From Janthinobacterium sp. B9-8 (GTDB taxonomy: Bacteria > Pseudomonadota > Gammaproteobacteria > Burkholderiales > Chitinibacteraceae): a stretch of DNA of 64,000 nt. The translations under genes were made by a program, and so were the position numbers. Below, one piece after another: positions 8,218 through 18,102 of the stretch. The stretch spans positions 4,529,740-4,593,739 of the forward strand of contig NZ_CP014222.1 in assembly GCF_000969645.2 (NCBI RefSeq). The letters run 5' to 3'. Position 1 is the stretch's first letter, and every line of letters begins with the position of its first letter. Below the pieces are notes generated by a model that saw only the letters and a list, made by a program, of their open reading frames with translations, made no database searches and was not told the DNA's origin.

Positions 8218-11200
8218 TTAGCCAACAAATTGACGCGCATTGCGGAACATACGCATCCATGCGCCGTCGTCGCTCCAATCGCTTGGGTGCCATGAGTTTT
8301 GCACGGTGCGGAATACGCGTTCCGGGTGCGGCATCATAATGCTGAAGCGGCCATCGGCGGTGGTTACACCGGCAATTCCCTGAGGGCTGCCGTTTGGATT
8401 GGCCGGATAAGCTTCGGTGGTTTTACCGTGGCTATCAACATAACGCATGGCGACCAAGGCTTTGTTGATGTCGCCTTGCTGGCTGAAGTTGGCAAAGCCT
8501 TCGCCGTGAGAAATAACCACGGGCATACGGCTGCCGGCCATTTCGCTGAAGAAGAGCGATGGGGATTTAGTCAGCTCAGCCATCACCAAGCGTGCTTCAA
8601 ACTGCTCGCTTTGATTACGGGTAAATTTAGGCCAGTGCGCCGCGCCGGGGATAATGCCGGAGAGATTCGCCATCATCTGGCAACCGTTACACACACCTAA
8701 ACCAAAGGTATCTGTGCGGCCAAAGAAGGCTTCAAATTGCGCGCGGGCGCTCGCATTAAACAGAATCGATTTCGCCCAGCCTTCACCCGCACCCAGTACA
8801 TCGCCGTAGCTAAAGCCACCGCAAGCGGCCAGGCCTTGGAAGCCTGCCAGTTGCACGCGGCCAGAAATCACATCGCTCATGTGTACGTCAACGGCGGTAA
8901 AGCCTGCACGGGTAAACGCTGCGGCCATTTCTACATGGCCATTTACGCCTTGCTCACGCAATACGGCGATCTTTGGGCGAATGCCGGTCGCGATATAGGG
9001 TGCGGCGATGTCTTCGTTCTGATCAAAGCTCAGCTTGGCGAATAAGCCTTTCTCGTGCTTATCGCTAAGGCGTGCATATTCGGCATCGGCGCCGGCTGGA
9101 TTGTCGCGTAGACGCTGAATGCGCCAGCTGGTTTCCGACCATGCTTTATGCAGATCAATCCGTGACTCTTCCAATACCAAGCGATTACGTGCCTTGATCT
9201 TGAGCTTGTCGTCGTGGTTGGTGCTACCAATCACATGCAGCTCGGAGCGGATATCTACGTTAGCAAAGGCGGCAATCACGGCCGCAGTATCAGTGCGCTT
9301 CACTTGCAATACTGCGCCCAGCTCTTCGTTAAACAGCACACCCATCACGCGGGCATTGGCTTCGCGAACCACGTCTTCGGCGGTGAATTCATTTTGCTGG
9401 CGCTGACGGCGGCGACGCTCGATACACAGCTCGTCTATCTCCAATGTCACGCCGACATGGCTGGCAAACATCATTTCAGTAATCGTGGCAAACAGGCCAC
9501 CATCGGAGCGGTCGTGGTAGGCGAGTAATTTGCCTTCTGCATTGAGTTGCTGCACGGTACTAAAGAATGATTTCAGGTGCGGCACATTCACGATGTCTGG
9601 TGCGGTATTACCAATCTGCTTATAAACTTGCGCCAGAGCAGAGCCACCCAAGCGGCATTTGCCATCGCCCAAATCGATCAGAATCAGATCAGAATCAACG
9701 GCGGCTTGTAGCTCAGGGGTGAGCGTCTTGCGTACATCGGTGACCGGTGCAAAGGCAGAAATCACTAAGGACAATGGCGCAACCACTTGCTTAGCCTCGC
9801 CTGCCTCATCCCAAACCGTTTTCATCGAAAGCGAATCCTTACCGACCGGAATCGATACACCTAGCTCGCGGCAAAGCTCTAAACCGACGGCTTGTACGGT
9901 GTCATACAGATTAGTGTCTTCACCTGCGTGGCCAGCTGGGGCCATCCAGTTAGCAGACAGTTTTACATCAGATAGCTGACGAATTGGCGCAGCTGCAATA
10001 TTGGTCAGCGCTTCACCCACGGCCATGCGGCCAGAAGCCGGGCCAGAAATCAGCGCTAGCGGCGTGCGCTCGCCCATCGCCATTGCTTCGCCTAGATAGC
10101 TATCGTAAGCCATAGCGGTAACGGCCACGTCAGCCACCGGAACTTGCCAAGGGCCAACCATCTGGTCGCGAGCGGTAAAGCCGCCCACGGTGCGATCGCC
10201 AATATTAATCAGGAAAGATTTATCGGCAACCGATGGTAAACGCAATACGCGGTAAGCGGCTTCTTTCAGCTCTAGGTCAGAAGCGTCAAAAGCAGTCAGC
10301 TCTGGTGTAATACGGCTCACGTCGCGTGTCATTTTTGGGGGCTTGCCGAGTAAGACATTCATCGGCATATCGACAGGCTTATTGTCGAAATGATCGTCAG
10401 CCAGCACCAGTTGTTTTTCGTCAGTGACACGGCCAACCACGGCAAAGGGGCAGCGCTCGCGTTCGCAAATCGCTTCAAATGCCAGCAAATCTTTAGGATC
10501 GATCGCTAATACATAACGCTCCTGGCTTTCGTTCGACCAGATTTCCTTAGGCGCCATGCCTTTTTCTTCGATATTTACTTTGCGCAGATTAAACACCGCG
10601 CCTTGGCCTGCATCGTTCACCAGCTCAGGGAAGGCATTGGAAATACCGCCCGCTCCCACATCGTGAATCGACAAGACTGGATTATTTGCACCCAGCTGCC
10701 AGCAGCGATCGATCACTTCTTGCGCACGGCGTTGGATTTCCGGGTTACCGCGTTGTACTGAATCGAAATCCAGATTGGCTGCATTGTCGCCAGTTGCCAT
10801 CGAGCTGGCCGCGCTGCCGCCCATACCAATCAACATGCCGGGGCCGCCGATCTGGATGAGGAGCGAGCCATCAGGCAAGCCATTTTTCTTAACGTGCAGG
10901 GCGCTGATATTGCCTAAACCACCGGCAATCATAATTGGCTTATGGTAGCCACGACGCTCGCCGTTCAGGTCTTCTTCAAAGGTGCGGAAATAACCGCAGA
11001 TATTAGGGCGGCCAAATTCATTATTAAATGCGGCTGCGCCAATCGGACCTTCGATCATGATATCCAGCGCGCTGGCAATGCGATCTGGCTTGCCGTAAGG
11101 CTGGGCTTCCCAAGGCTGCTCGGCACCCGGGATATTCAAATTAGATACGGTAAAGCCCGCCAAGCCAGCCTTAGGCTTAGAGCCACGGCCGGTTGCGCCT

Positions 11201-12168
11201 TCATCGCGAATCTCACCCCCCGAGCCGGTTGCAGCACCGGCAAATGGGGAAATAGCGGTTGGGTGGTTATGCGTTTCCACCTTCATCAAAATATGCGTTT
11301 GTTCGGTGCTGAATGCGTATTCGGCACTGCCTGCCTGTGGGTAGAAGCGGCCGATTTCTGCGCCTTCGATCACCGAGGAATTATCCGAATAAGCCACTAC
11401 CGTGCCCGCTGGCGCCGCTTTATGCGTTTCGCGGATCATGCCAAACAGGCTGTAATCTTGCTTCTGGCCGTCGATAATAAAATCGGCGTTAAAAATCTTG
11501 TGGCGGCAGTGCTCAGAATTGGCCTGCGCAAACATGGTGAGCTCAACGTCAGTAGGGTTACGGCCCAGCTTGTTGAAGTTTTCTACCAAATAATCAATTT
11601 CATCATCGCTGAGTGCTAGGCCAAATTCGCTATTGGCTTTGACTAGCGCGGCTTTACCACCACTCAGAATATCAACAGTCAGAAAAGGCTTAGGCTCGAA
11701 GTGGCGGAATAAGTCACGGCCGGCCTCCAAGCTGCTAAATACTTCTTCAGTCATTCTGTCGTGGATTAAAGGCAACAGAATGCTTTGTTCTGCTGCTGAC
11801 AAGGGGCTGCCGCCTTCCTTGCTGGCGTAAATCACGATGCCGCGCTCAATACGGGCAATCTTGCCAAGGCCACAATGTTGGGCAATATCGGTGGCTTTAG
11901 AAGACCAAGGAGAAATCGTCCCTAAGCGCGGCAAGACCATAATCAGGCTACCGACGGCTAAGTCAGGCTGAGCGGGCTCGCCATAGTGCAGAATCTTGCT
12001 GAGGATGGTGTTTTCGCCCTGCGTCAGCTCGGCGCTAACTTCGGCGAAGTGCCAATACTCAGCATAAATCTGCGCGCGTGTACCCTTAGCAGCGAGAGCG
12101 GCGGTCAGTTTTTCGACCCGGAAAGATGAAAGCGCGGTACCGCCGCGCAATTGGAGAACGTCAGCCAT
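8218..12168 (-). CDS. purL: Phosphoribosylformylglycinamidine synthase (large PurL)
   Basis: This 1316-aa single-chain enzyme makes FGAM from FGAR, ATP and glutamine in purine synthesis. I place the start at ATG 12168 (MADVLQLRGG), which fits the family start; the frame is open to a TTG at 12207. In order: the N-terminal linker region, the FGAM synthase halves (GSGGEIRDEGATGRGSKPKA near the middle of the first; PVGKDSLSMKT in the second), and a C-terminal glutaminase with the catalytic Cys in GVCNGCQMM and the His/Glu of PHPERVFR. Length and order match the proteobacterial long form. It is transcribed alone, with a strong terminator. Confidence 0.96.
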   Translation of the reverse strand: MADVLQLRGGTALSSFRVEKLTAALAAKGTRAQIYAEYWHFAEVSAELTQGENTILSKILHYGEPAQPDLAVGSLIMVLPRLGTISPWSSKATDIAQHCGLGKIARIERGIVIYASKEGGSPLSAAEQSILLPLIHDRMTEEVFSSLEAGRDLFRHFEPKPFLTVDILSGGKAALVKANSEFGLALSDDEIDYLVENFNKLGRNPTDVELTMFAQANSEHCRHKIFNADFIIDGQKQDYSLFGMIRETHKAAPAGTVVAYSDNSSVIEGAEIGRFYPQAGSAEYAFSTEQTHILMKVETHNHPTAISPFAGAATGSGGEIRDEGATGRGSKPKAGLAGFTVSNLNIPGAEQPWEAQPYGKPDRIASALDIMIEGPIGAAAFNNEFGRPNICGYFRTFEEDLNGERRGYHKPIMIAGGLGNISALHVKKNGLPDGSLLIQIGGPGMLIGMGGSAASSMATGDNAANLDFDSVQRGNPEIQRRAQEVIDRCWQLGANNPVLSIHDVGAGGISNAFPELVNDAGQGAVFNLRKVNIEEKGMAPKEIWSNESQERYVLAIDPKDLLAFEAICERERCPFAVVGRVTDEKQLVLADDHFDNKPVDMPMNVLLGKPPKMTRDVSRITPELTAFDASDLELKEAAYRVLRLPSVADKSFLINIGDRTVGGFTARDQMVGPWQVPVADVAVTAMAYDSYLGEAMAMGERTPLALISGPASGRMAVGEALTNIAAAPIRQLSDVKLSANWMAPAGHAGEDTNLYDTVQAVGLELCRELGVSIPVGKDSLSMKTVWDEAGEAKQVVAPLSLVISAFAPVTDVRKTLTPELQAAVDSDLILIDLGDGKCRLGGSALAQVYKQIGNTAPDIVNVPHLKSFFSTVQQLNAEGKLLAYHDRSDGGLFATITEMMFASHVGVTLEIDELCIERRRRQRQQNEFTAEDVVREANARVMGVLFNEELGAVLQVKRTDTAAVIAAFANVDIRSELHVIGSTNHDDKLKIKARNRLVLEESRIDLHKAWSETSWRIQRLRDNPAGADAEYARLSDKHEKGLFAKLSFDQNEDIAAPYIATGIRPKIAVLREQGVNGHVEMAAAFTRAGFTAVDVHMSDVISGRVQLAGFQGLAACGGFSYGDVLGAGEGWAKSILFNASARAQFEAFFGRTDTFGLGVCNGCQMMANLSGIIPGAAHWPKFTRNQSEQFEARLVMAELTKSPSLFFSEMAGSRMPVVISHGEGFANFSQQGDINKALVAMRYVDSHGKTTEAYPANPNGSPQGIAGVTTADGRFSIMMPHPERVFRTVQNSWHPSDWSDDGAWMRMFRNARQFVG

Positions 12169-12408
12169 GTCTTTGATCTTTGATTGGAAAGCCTCGGGAA
12201 GTCGCAATGATACCCAAAAACGACTTATTTCGCCTTGAATATCGGCAAACTTTGCGAACGCATAAAGAATGTTTAGCAGGGCTAACTGACTTCTGAAAGG
12301 TATTTTCTTGGTTTTGCTTACTGTTAATTTTTATTAATATTTTTATATTCTGAATTAATTGATAAGTTATTTTGCTTGCAACTGAGGACCTAAAGAAGGG
12401 GGCTGCGC

Positions 12409-12439
12409 AAAAAAAGCCCAGCATATCTGCTGGGCTTTT
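12409..12439 (-). terminator. Terminator of the TonB-dependent receptor gene
   Basis: AGCCCAGCA (12415-12423) pairs with TGCTGGGCT (12428-12436). On the reverse strand the stem is followed by seven U. It lies 28 bases past the receptor stop codon. Confidence 0.85.
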
Positions 12440-12466
12440 GATTGGTTTTTTATGGTGCTGCGTTGC

Positions 12467-15190
12467 TTAGAATTTGTAGCTACCGCTCATATAGAAAGAA
12501 CGCATCATTGGGTCTGTATAGCGTGGGTCATAGCCATTTTGATGGCCGTTACCTGTACGCAAACTCATTGGTGGTTCTGTATTTAAGATGTTTTTAACAC
12601 CCGCGCGGATTTCAAATGCTTTGTTAATGTTGTAAGTACCTTGCCAATCCATAGTGGTATAGGAAGGAACATCTAGTGTGATCAACTCATTTTTGCCTGT
12701 GGCTAGATTACGTACGGATGCTTCTGTATCGCCATAGCCTGAACGGAAATTGATCGCCACTGAGTTATTAAATGCGCCCGTTCTTAAGGCGGTGGTTAAT
12801 TTAATGATATTACGGAAAGATACCGCATTGTTTTCACCCGTATGGCCTAGACTATCCGTCCAATCATTATCTGTACCTGGGCGAGTGTAAGATGAGTCGA
12901 TTAAGTAAGTTCCTGAGAGTGTGCCGCTAAGTGTACCAAAGTCAAATTTGTAATTACCGTTGAAATCCCAGTCAACCCCTTGTGTGTGTGATTGTCCAAT
13001 ATTCATAGACATATTCTTAAATGCCCAGTACATATCGCCAGTACCTGCTTCAGGATTTGGCGTAAATAAATTAGCGTATTTGGCAGGATTGCTAAAAGCC
13101 AATTCTTGACTTACGGCCGAAACTTGGTTGGTGATTGTTACATCCCATAAGTCTGCACCAAATGAGAAGTTGGAAATTGGCTCAAAGCGGAAACCAATTG
13201 TGTATTGTTCTGATTCTTCAGGTTTCAGAGCTTGATTGCCGCCTTTAAGCATATCGTATGCAGCCATGGTAGCTGGTTTGCAATATGTGGTGCCCGGGAA
13301 GGGGCATTCGTTAGTTTGTGTTACTCCAAAAGCAACGAGCGGCTGAGCAATGTCTAGCATATCGGGTGCTTTAAAGCCGGTACCAATCGAGCCACGAATT
13401 AAGAAAGATTTAGTTGGTTGGTAGCGAGCAGATAATTTGTATGTGCTCGCGGCCATGTCTTCGCCCATGGTTGTACCAGTAATGCCGTTATCAATTTTAT
13501 TTATACTGTCGTAACGCAATGCGGCGCTAATTTCTAGATCTTTAATCACGGGCATGAGTAATTCCGCAAATACACCATAGGTGGCGCGATGCATGTCGTA
13601 GGCTGGAATATCGTTAAAGGCGTAAAGTTTACCGTTTGCCAATGGCGTTTGTTCATAACGGTAATCACGATAATCAGCTCCTAAACCTAAGCTGACTGCT
13701 CCACTTGGAAGTGTGAATAGCTCACTAGAGACTTTTGCATCCACGCCTTGTAGTGTGGTGGATGCTGTACGAACCGAGCCATTGAAAAGTGAATTCTTGA
13801 TCAGTTGCTTTGTCGCGTCTGATTGGGTGCCAATTGGAGCGAATGGGTCAAATGAGCCATTTTTTAGCATGTCGCGGAATTCAGTGTCCTTCACATAGCC
13901 GCCGACATAGCGCTCTTCTAACTCATTCCTAGACCAAGTTAATGCGGTGTTCCAGCTCCAGCCATTTAAATCGCCCTCGGCACCGGCTACAAAGTGATTG
14001 GAATCAGTCAGAGTTTGACTATCACGCGTGCCCCAGTCGTACATACGATAGGTGGCGGAGATTTTTTTTACATCTGCAGCTTGTGACGTACTTAAAAAAG
14101 GTGCAATTGAGTTTTTGTAGTAGGCAGAGTTTTTATCAATGGTGACAGATACTGCATTGGGGGCAATGCGGGCAGTTAAGTCATAACGCGATAAGGCGAT
14201 ATCACCAAAGAACTGTAGGTTGTCGTTAACTTTCAGTTTGCCATTGACAAACAGAGTGTCACGTTTTGATTCTGGGTAGATTTCAATTGTATTAACAAAA
14301 TCAAAGCCACAGGAGTCTTTAGTGCTTAAGCTTGGGAAATTCAACTCGCCACAATTACCTGTTTTAAGCAGACCCGGATTAAATGTCTTATTTGGATTCG
14401 TTTTTGCATCATTAAATTGAACTGTGGCATTGGCTGGTATTGATGATGGGCTGGTTTTATCAAAGATATAGTTTTTGCCGTTATGGCTTACTGGCAAATA
14501 TGATGTTTTAGCAAAGTCACGATCTTTCGCTTTTAATGGTGCTTGTTCATCATGGCGATAGGTAATCAAAGCATTGAAGTTATTTTCGTCCAAATTGCCA
14601 AAGCCATAGGTGAATGAAGTATCCCAAGAAGAGCCCCCGCCTGATTGCTGCGGAGCATTGTAGGTGCCTTCTATTTGACCGCCTTGCAGATTTTTTTTAG
14701 TAATAAAGTTAATAACGCCGGCAATAGCATCAGAACCGTAAATCGCCGATGCACCATCAGTAAGCACTTCGATGCGTTCAAGTGCGCTCATTGGAATGGC
14801 GTTTAAATTTACGGTGCTGCCTGAGCCTTGTGGCGCAATTCGGCGGCCATTCAGTAATACTAAGGTGTATAGCTGGCCAATATCGTGCAGTGATGCATAG
14901 ACGCTACCTCCGGAGTTTGTACCTGCCGCTGTAGCAGCAACCTGAAAGCCTTGCATGGCAGGGATATTTTGCAGTAATTCGGCAACGTTGGTAGCGCCTG
15001 AACGAGCAATTTCTTCTTTAGTAATTTGCTGAACGGGTAAAGCGCCTTCTTTAACGATGCGTTTAATACTTGAACCCGTTACTTCTACGCGTTGAACTTT
15101 ATTGGGTGTTGGGGCATCTTCAGCAAAAGCTGTAGAAACACAGCTGATACTGGCGATAGCTAATGCTAAGGCTTTGATTGGGAATTTCAT
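12467..15190 (-). CDS. TonB-dependent outer-membrane receptor, probably for chito-oligosaccharides
   Basis: ATG 15190 follows AAGGA at a spacing of 9 and starts a clear signal peptide (MKFPIKALALAIASISCVST...). The product is about 907 aa. The plug domain (about 45-170) contains VEVTGSSIKR and NVAELLQNIPAMQG, and ADGASAIYGSDA-type sequence; the rest is a large barrel ending in aromatic GSYKF. The form resembles carbohydrate-type TonB receptors of Xanthomonas and relatives rather than siderophore receptors. It diverges from a GH20 hexosaminidase across a shared 341-base region, hence the proposed chito-oligosaccharide cargo. That substrate is inference; family membership is firm. Confidence 0.88.
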   Translation of the reverse strand: MKFPIKALALAIASISCVSTAFAEDAPTPNKVQRVEVTGSSIKRIVKEGALPVQQITKEEIARSGATNVAELLQNIPAMQGFQVAATAAGTNSGGSVYASLHDIGQLYTLVLLNGRRIAPQGSGSTVNLNAIPMSALERIEVLTDGASAIYGSDAIAGVINFITKKNLQGGQIEGTYNAPQQSGGGSSWDTSFTYGFGNLDENNFNALITYRHDEQAPLKAKDRDFAKTSYLPVSHNGKNYIFDKTSPSSIPANATVQFNDAKTNPNKTFNPGLLKTGNCGELNFPSLSTKDSCGFDFVNTIEIYPESKRDTLFVNGKLKVNDNLQFFGDIALSRYDLTARIAPNAVSVTIDKNSAYYKNSIAPFLSTSQAADVKKISATYRMYDWGTRDSQTLTDSNHFVAGAEGDLNGWSWNTALTWSRNELEERYVGGYVKDTEFRDMLKNGSFDPFAPIGTQSDATKQLIKNSLFNGSVRTASTTLQGVDAKVSSELFTLPSGAVSLGLGADYRDYRYEQTPLANGKLYAFNDIPAYDMHRATYGVFAELLMPVIKDLEISAALRYDSINKIDNGITGTTMGEDMAASTYKLSARYQPTKSFLIRGSIGTGFKAPDMLDIAQPLVAFGVTQTNECPFPGTTYCKPATMAAYDMLKGGNQALKPEESEQYTIGFRFEPISNFSFGADLWDVTITNQVSAVSQELAFSNPAKYANLFTPNPEAGTGDMYWAFKNMSMNIGQSHTQGVDWDFNGNYKFDFGTLSGTLSGTYLIDSSYTRPGTDNDWTDSLGHTGENNAVSFRNIIKLTTALRTGAFNNSVAINFRSGYGDTEASVRNLATGKNELITLDVPSYTTMDWQGTYNINKAFEIRAGVKNILNTEPPMSLRTGNGHQNGYDPRYTDPMMRSFYMSGSYKF

Positions 15191-15531
15191 CTCTCGGCTT
15201 CCTTGGATCTGGCTTGTTTTATTTGAATAAGTGCCGCTGTAAGCAAGCGTGTAGTCTGATCGTAACAATTACCTTGTAAATATTCCCGTTTAAAACAGTA
15301 AGTCATGTCATTTGTTGCGCGTTTATGACAGGTGCGGCAATGAATCACCTTTCACTTGGGGCTGAAGTTGAATCCGCTTTTGCATTTGTGAGGGGCTTGA
15401 TGCAATGGGTCCTTCTTAAACTCCGCAATACAAGCAAAGCCCTTGGCTAGTTTCCTTGATTGATTGCTCCTACACTCGAGCTGCGCCTTTGAGCGTGGTG
15501 TTTTCACATAAAAACGAGACAGGGAGACAAG
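15191..15531. other. Divergent control region between receptor and hexosaminidase genes
   Basis: This 341-base gap must hold promoters for both the TonB receptor and the GH20 gene. I see no convincing NagC/NagR-type palindrome and no gene. A good ribosome site (GGGAGACAAG) precedes the GH20 start; short open frames here appear to be chance. Confidence 0.5.
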
Positions 15532-18015
15532 ATGACGCAGCCAGCGGGTGCACATATACAGTTGAAGTGGGAATGCCTGACTAATCATTACGAAGGCGAT
15601 CACTTTTTAGCCGAGCTGACGATTACTAATCTGTCTGATGTGGCTTTAAGCGGGCAAGATTGGGCGATTTACTTCAATACCTGCCGCAAGATTAAGCCAG
15701 AGACGGTGCAAGGCGGCGTGGTGATGGAGCATGTAAACGGCGACGTTTCGCGCTTTATTCCCGCTGCAGATTTTGCGGGCCTGCCTGCTGGCGCTTCGAT
15801 GGTGGTTCGCTATCAGGGGATCTTCTGGGTGATTAACGAAACCGACGCGCCACTGGGCTTTTATATTGTTTATGGCAATGCGGTGGCGGATGCGATTGGC
15901 GATCCAGAGATCGTGCCCTTTAGTCGTCCAGAGCAATGTAATCGTAATTTAGTAGATGCCGTGCCTTTGATGACAGCCGCATTACGCTTTGCAGAGAACC
16001 AGGCACTCACGCTATTGCCTGGTGATGCTGTTGGCAAGATTACGCCAACGCCGCTCGAGGCGCGTTGGGATGCAGGTCAGTACCTTATTACTCATACGAC
16101 TTTGATTGTGTATGGCGAGGCGCTTGCTCAAGAAGCAGCCTTCTTGCGTGCTGCTCTGCGCGATGTATCGGGCGTGGAATTACAAAGAGCCAGCCGTGGC
16201 GCTGGGATTACTTTGCAAGTGGCTAAGGTGGATGTACCCCAGAGTGGCGCGCCGCTAGAGGCTTATAGCTTAGAAATTAGCGCAGCAGGGATTGTGATTA
16301 CCGGCGCAAGTGCGGCAGGTGTGATGAATGGGATTCAATCGCTGCGTCAGCTTTTACCAGTAGGCAGCTATCTTAATCCGCTGGCTAGCTTGGCTGTGCC
16401 TTTCGGCTATGTGATCGATGCACCCCGTTTTGCTTATCGTGGCATGCAGCTGGATGTGGGGCGTAATTTCTCTAGCAAGGAAACCGTGCTGCGTCTTTTA
16501 GACTGCATGGCTCTATATAAACTGAATAAATTTCACTTTCATTTAACCGATGATGAAGGCTGGCGTTTAGAGATTCCATCTTTGCCCGAGCTAACCGAAA
16601 TCGGCTCCTTGCGTGGCTTTAGTCCTAATGAAGAAAGTAGCCTGCTGCCAAGCTTTGGCTCTGGTGCTGTGGTGCAAGGCTCGGCGGGAACTGGCTTTTA
16701 TAGCCGTGCCGATTTTATTGAAATCCTGCAATTTGCTACCGCCCGCCATATCGAAGTGATCCCAGAAATCGACGTGCCAGGCCATGCCCGCGCCGCAATC
16801 AAGGCGATGGAATTGCGCTATGAGCGCTTTAAAGCGGCTGGCGATTTGGCGGGGGCAGAAGAATATCTGCTTAGCGATTTCAACGATCAATCCAAGTATG
16901 AGTCGGTGCAGCTGTGGCACGACAATGTGATGTGCATCGGCCAGGAATCTTGCTATCGCTTTATTGAAACGGTGCTGGTGGATATGAAGGCGATGTTTGC
17001 CGAGGCAGGCGCTCCGCTCACCACCATGCATACCGGCGGTGATGAAGTGCCGCATGGTGCTTGGGAAGGCTCGCCTGTTTGCCAGGCGTTTATGCAGGCG
17101 CAGGGTATGGCTTCTATTCAAGCGCTGCAAAATTACTTTTTGGCCCGTTATCGCACGCTACTACAAAAGCACAATTTGGTATTCGGTGGCTGGGAAGAGA
17201 TTGCCCTATCCAAGCAAGACGGCAAGCATGGCCCGAATCCGGAGTTTGTCGATGCCAAATTCCAGCCTTATGTTTGGAATAATGTCTGGGGCTGGGGGCA
17301 GGAAGATTTTGCTTATCAGCTAGCCAATGCGGGCTATCAAGTGGTGCTATCGAATGTGACTAATCTGTATTTCGATTTGTCCTACGCCAAAGATCCGCAA
17401 GAGCCGGGTTATTACTGGGGTGGCTTTATTGAAACGCGTGGCGCTTATGAATTCTGCCCGCTGGATATTTACACTACCGCCACGGTTGATCTGTTTGGCA
17501 ATTCGCTTAATGCGGATAGCCTTGCCAAAATGCAGCGTCTCACGGCAGAGGGTACTAAAAATATCTTGGGGATGCAGGGCCAGCTTTGGGGCGAAAATAC
17601 ACGCAGCCAGGAGCGGGTTGAATATTTGGCGATGCCGCGAGTGATTGCCTTGGCAGAGCGCGCTTGGGCCGTTGATCCGGGCTGGACCAATATGAGCGAC
17701 GTGGCTGCACGGGCTGCAAAAATGGATGCAGATTGGAACCAGTTTGCTAACCGCTTAGGCCAACGCGACATGCCACGCTTGGATGGTTTTCTAGGTGGCT
17801 ACGGCTACCGCATTCCACTGCCGGGTGTGAAGCGAGAGAGCGGCAAGGTTGCGCTGAATATATCCGCGCCGGGCTTGGCTTTGCGCTACACCTTGGATGG
17901 TAGTGATCCTACTGCTGAGTCAGCTCTTTATACCGAGCCTTTTGCCGCCGAGGAAACGGTAAAAGCCGCCAGTTTTAGTCGTACAGGGCGTAAGAGCAGG
18001 ACGGTAGTGGCTTAA
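15532..18015 (+). CDS. GH20 beta-N-acetylhexosaminidase (chitobiase-type), no signal peptide
   Basis: The 827-aa enzyme should release GlcNAc from chitobiose and chito-oligosaccharides. In order: a chitobiase-type N-terminal carbohydrate-binding domain (about 1-150), a GH20b domain (about 160-295), the GH20 TIM barrel (about 298-715; FHFHLTDDEGWRLEIP) with catalytic Asp504-Glu505 in HTGGDEVPHG, and a C-terminal beta domain (TLDGSDPT, near 790). Related chitobiases are usually exported, but this start (MTQPAGAH, after GGGAG) has neither signal peptide nor lipobox. The enzyme therefore probably acts in the cytoplasm on imported oligosaccharides. The divergent TonB receptor supports that reading. 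Confidence 0.93.
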   Translation: MTQPAGAHIQLKWECLTNHYEGDHFLAELTITNLSDVALSGQDWAIYFNTCRKIKPETVQGGVVMEHVNGDVSRFIPAADFAGLPAGASMVVRYQGIFWVINETDAPLGFYIVYGNAVADAIGDPEIVPFSRPEQCNRNLVDAVPLMTAALRFAENQALTLLPGDAVGKITPTPLEARWDAGQYLITHTTLIVYGEALAQEAAFLRAALRDVSGVELQRASRGAGITLQVAKVDVPQSGAPLEAYSLEISAAGIVITGASAAGVMNGIQSLRQLLPVGSYLNPLASLAVPFGYVIDAPRFAYRGMQLDVGRNFSSKETVLRLLDCMALYKLNKFHFHLTDDEGWRLEIPSLPELTEIGSLRGFSPNEESSLLPSFGSGAVVQGSAGTGFYSRADFIEILQFATARHIEVIPEIDVPGHARAAIKAMELRYERFKAAGDLAGAEEYLLSDFNDQSKYESVQLWHDNVMCIGQESCYRFIETVLVDMKAMFAEAGAPLTTMHTGGDEVPHGAWEGSPVCQAFMQAQGMASIQALQNYFLARYRTLLQKHNLVFGGWEEIALSKQDGKHGPNPEFVDAKFQPYVWNNVWGWGQEDFAYQLANAGYQVVLSNVTNLYFDLSYAKDPQEPGYYWGGFIETRGAYEFCPLDIYTTATVDLFGNSLNADSLAKMQRLTAEGTKNILGMQGQLWGENTRSQERVEYLAMPRVIALAERAWAVDPGWTNMSDVAARAAKMDADWNQFANRLGQRDMPRLDGFLGGYGYRIPLPGVKRESGKVALNISAPGLALRYTLDGSDPTAESALYTEPFAAEETVKAASFSRTGRKSRTVVA

Positions 18016-18021
18016 AGCGTT

Positions 18022-18093
18022 TCGTAGGGTGTGCAAAAGCTGCGCATCGTCTTGCCGAGGTGCGTAACGACTTCGTCGTTTCACACCCTACGA
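18022..18093. repeat. Short palindromic repeat with 12-base arms between convergent genes
   Basis: TCGTAGGGTGTG (18022-18033) and CACACCCTACGA (18082-18093) are exact inverse complements enclosing 48 bases. A similar element (GTAGGGTGGGCA...TGCCCACCCTAC) lies at 60303-60370, also between convergent genes. Probably a dispersed repeat that may double as a bidirectional terminator. Confidence 0.65.
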
Positions 18094-18102
18094 TTTATGC
18101 GT

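Noticed and set aside
10942..11619. Long antisense open frame (225 codons) inside purL
   Set aside because: It lies opposite strongly conserved purL codons; the protein has no recognisable features and no ribosome site.
12161..12424. Reverse-strand 87-codon frame across the purL upstream region
   Set aside because: Overlaps the purL start in another frame, covers a terminator, and has low-complexity content.
16591..17130. Antisense open frame of 179 codons inside the GH20 gene
   Set aside because: Shadow frame; His/Arg-rich composition typical of reversed coding sequence.
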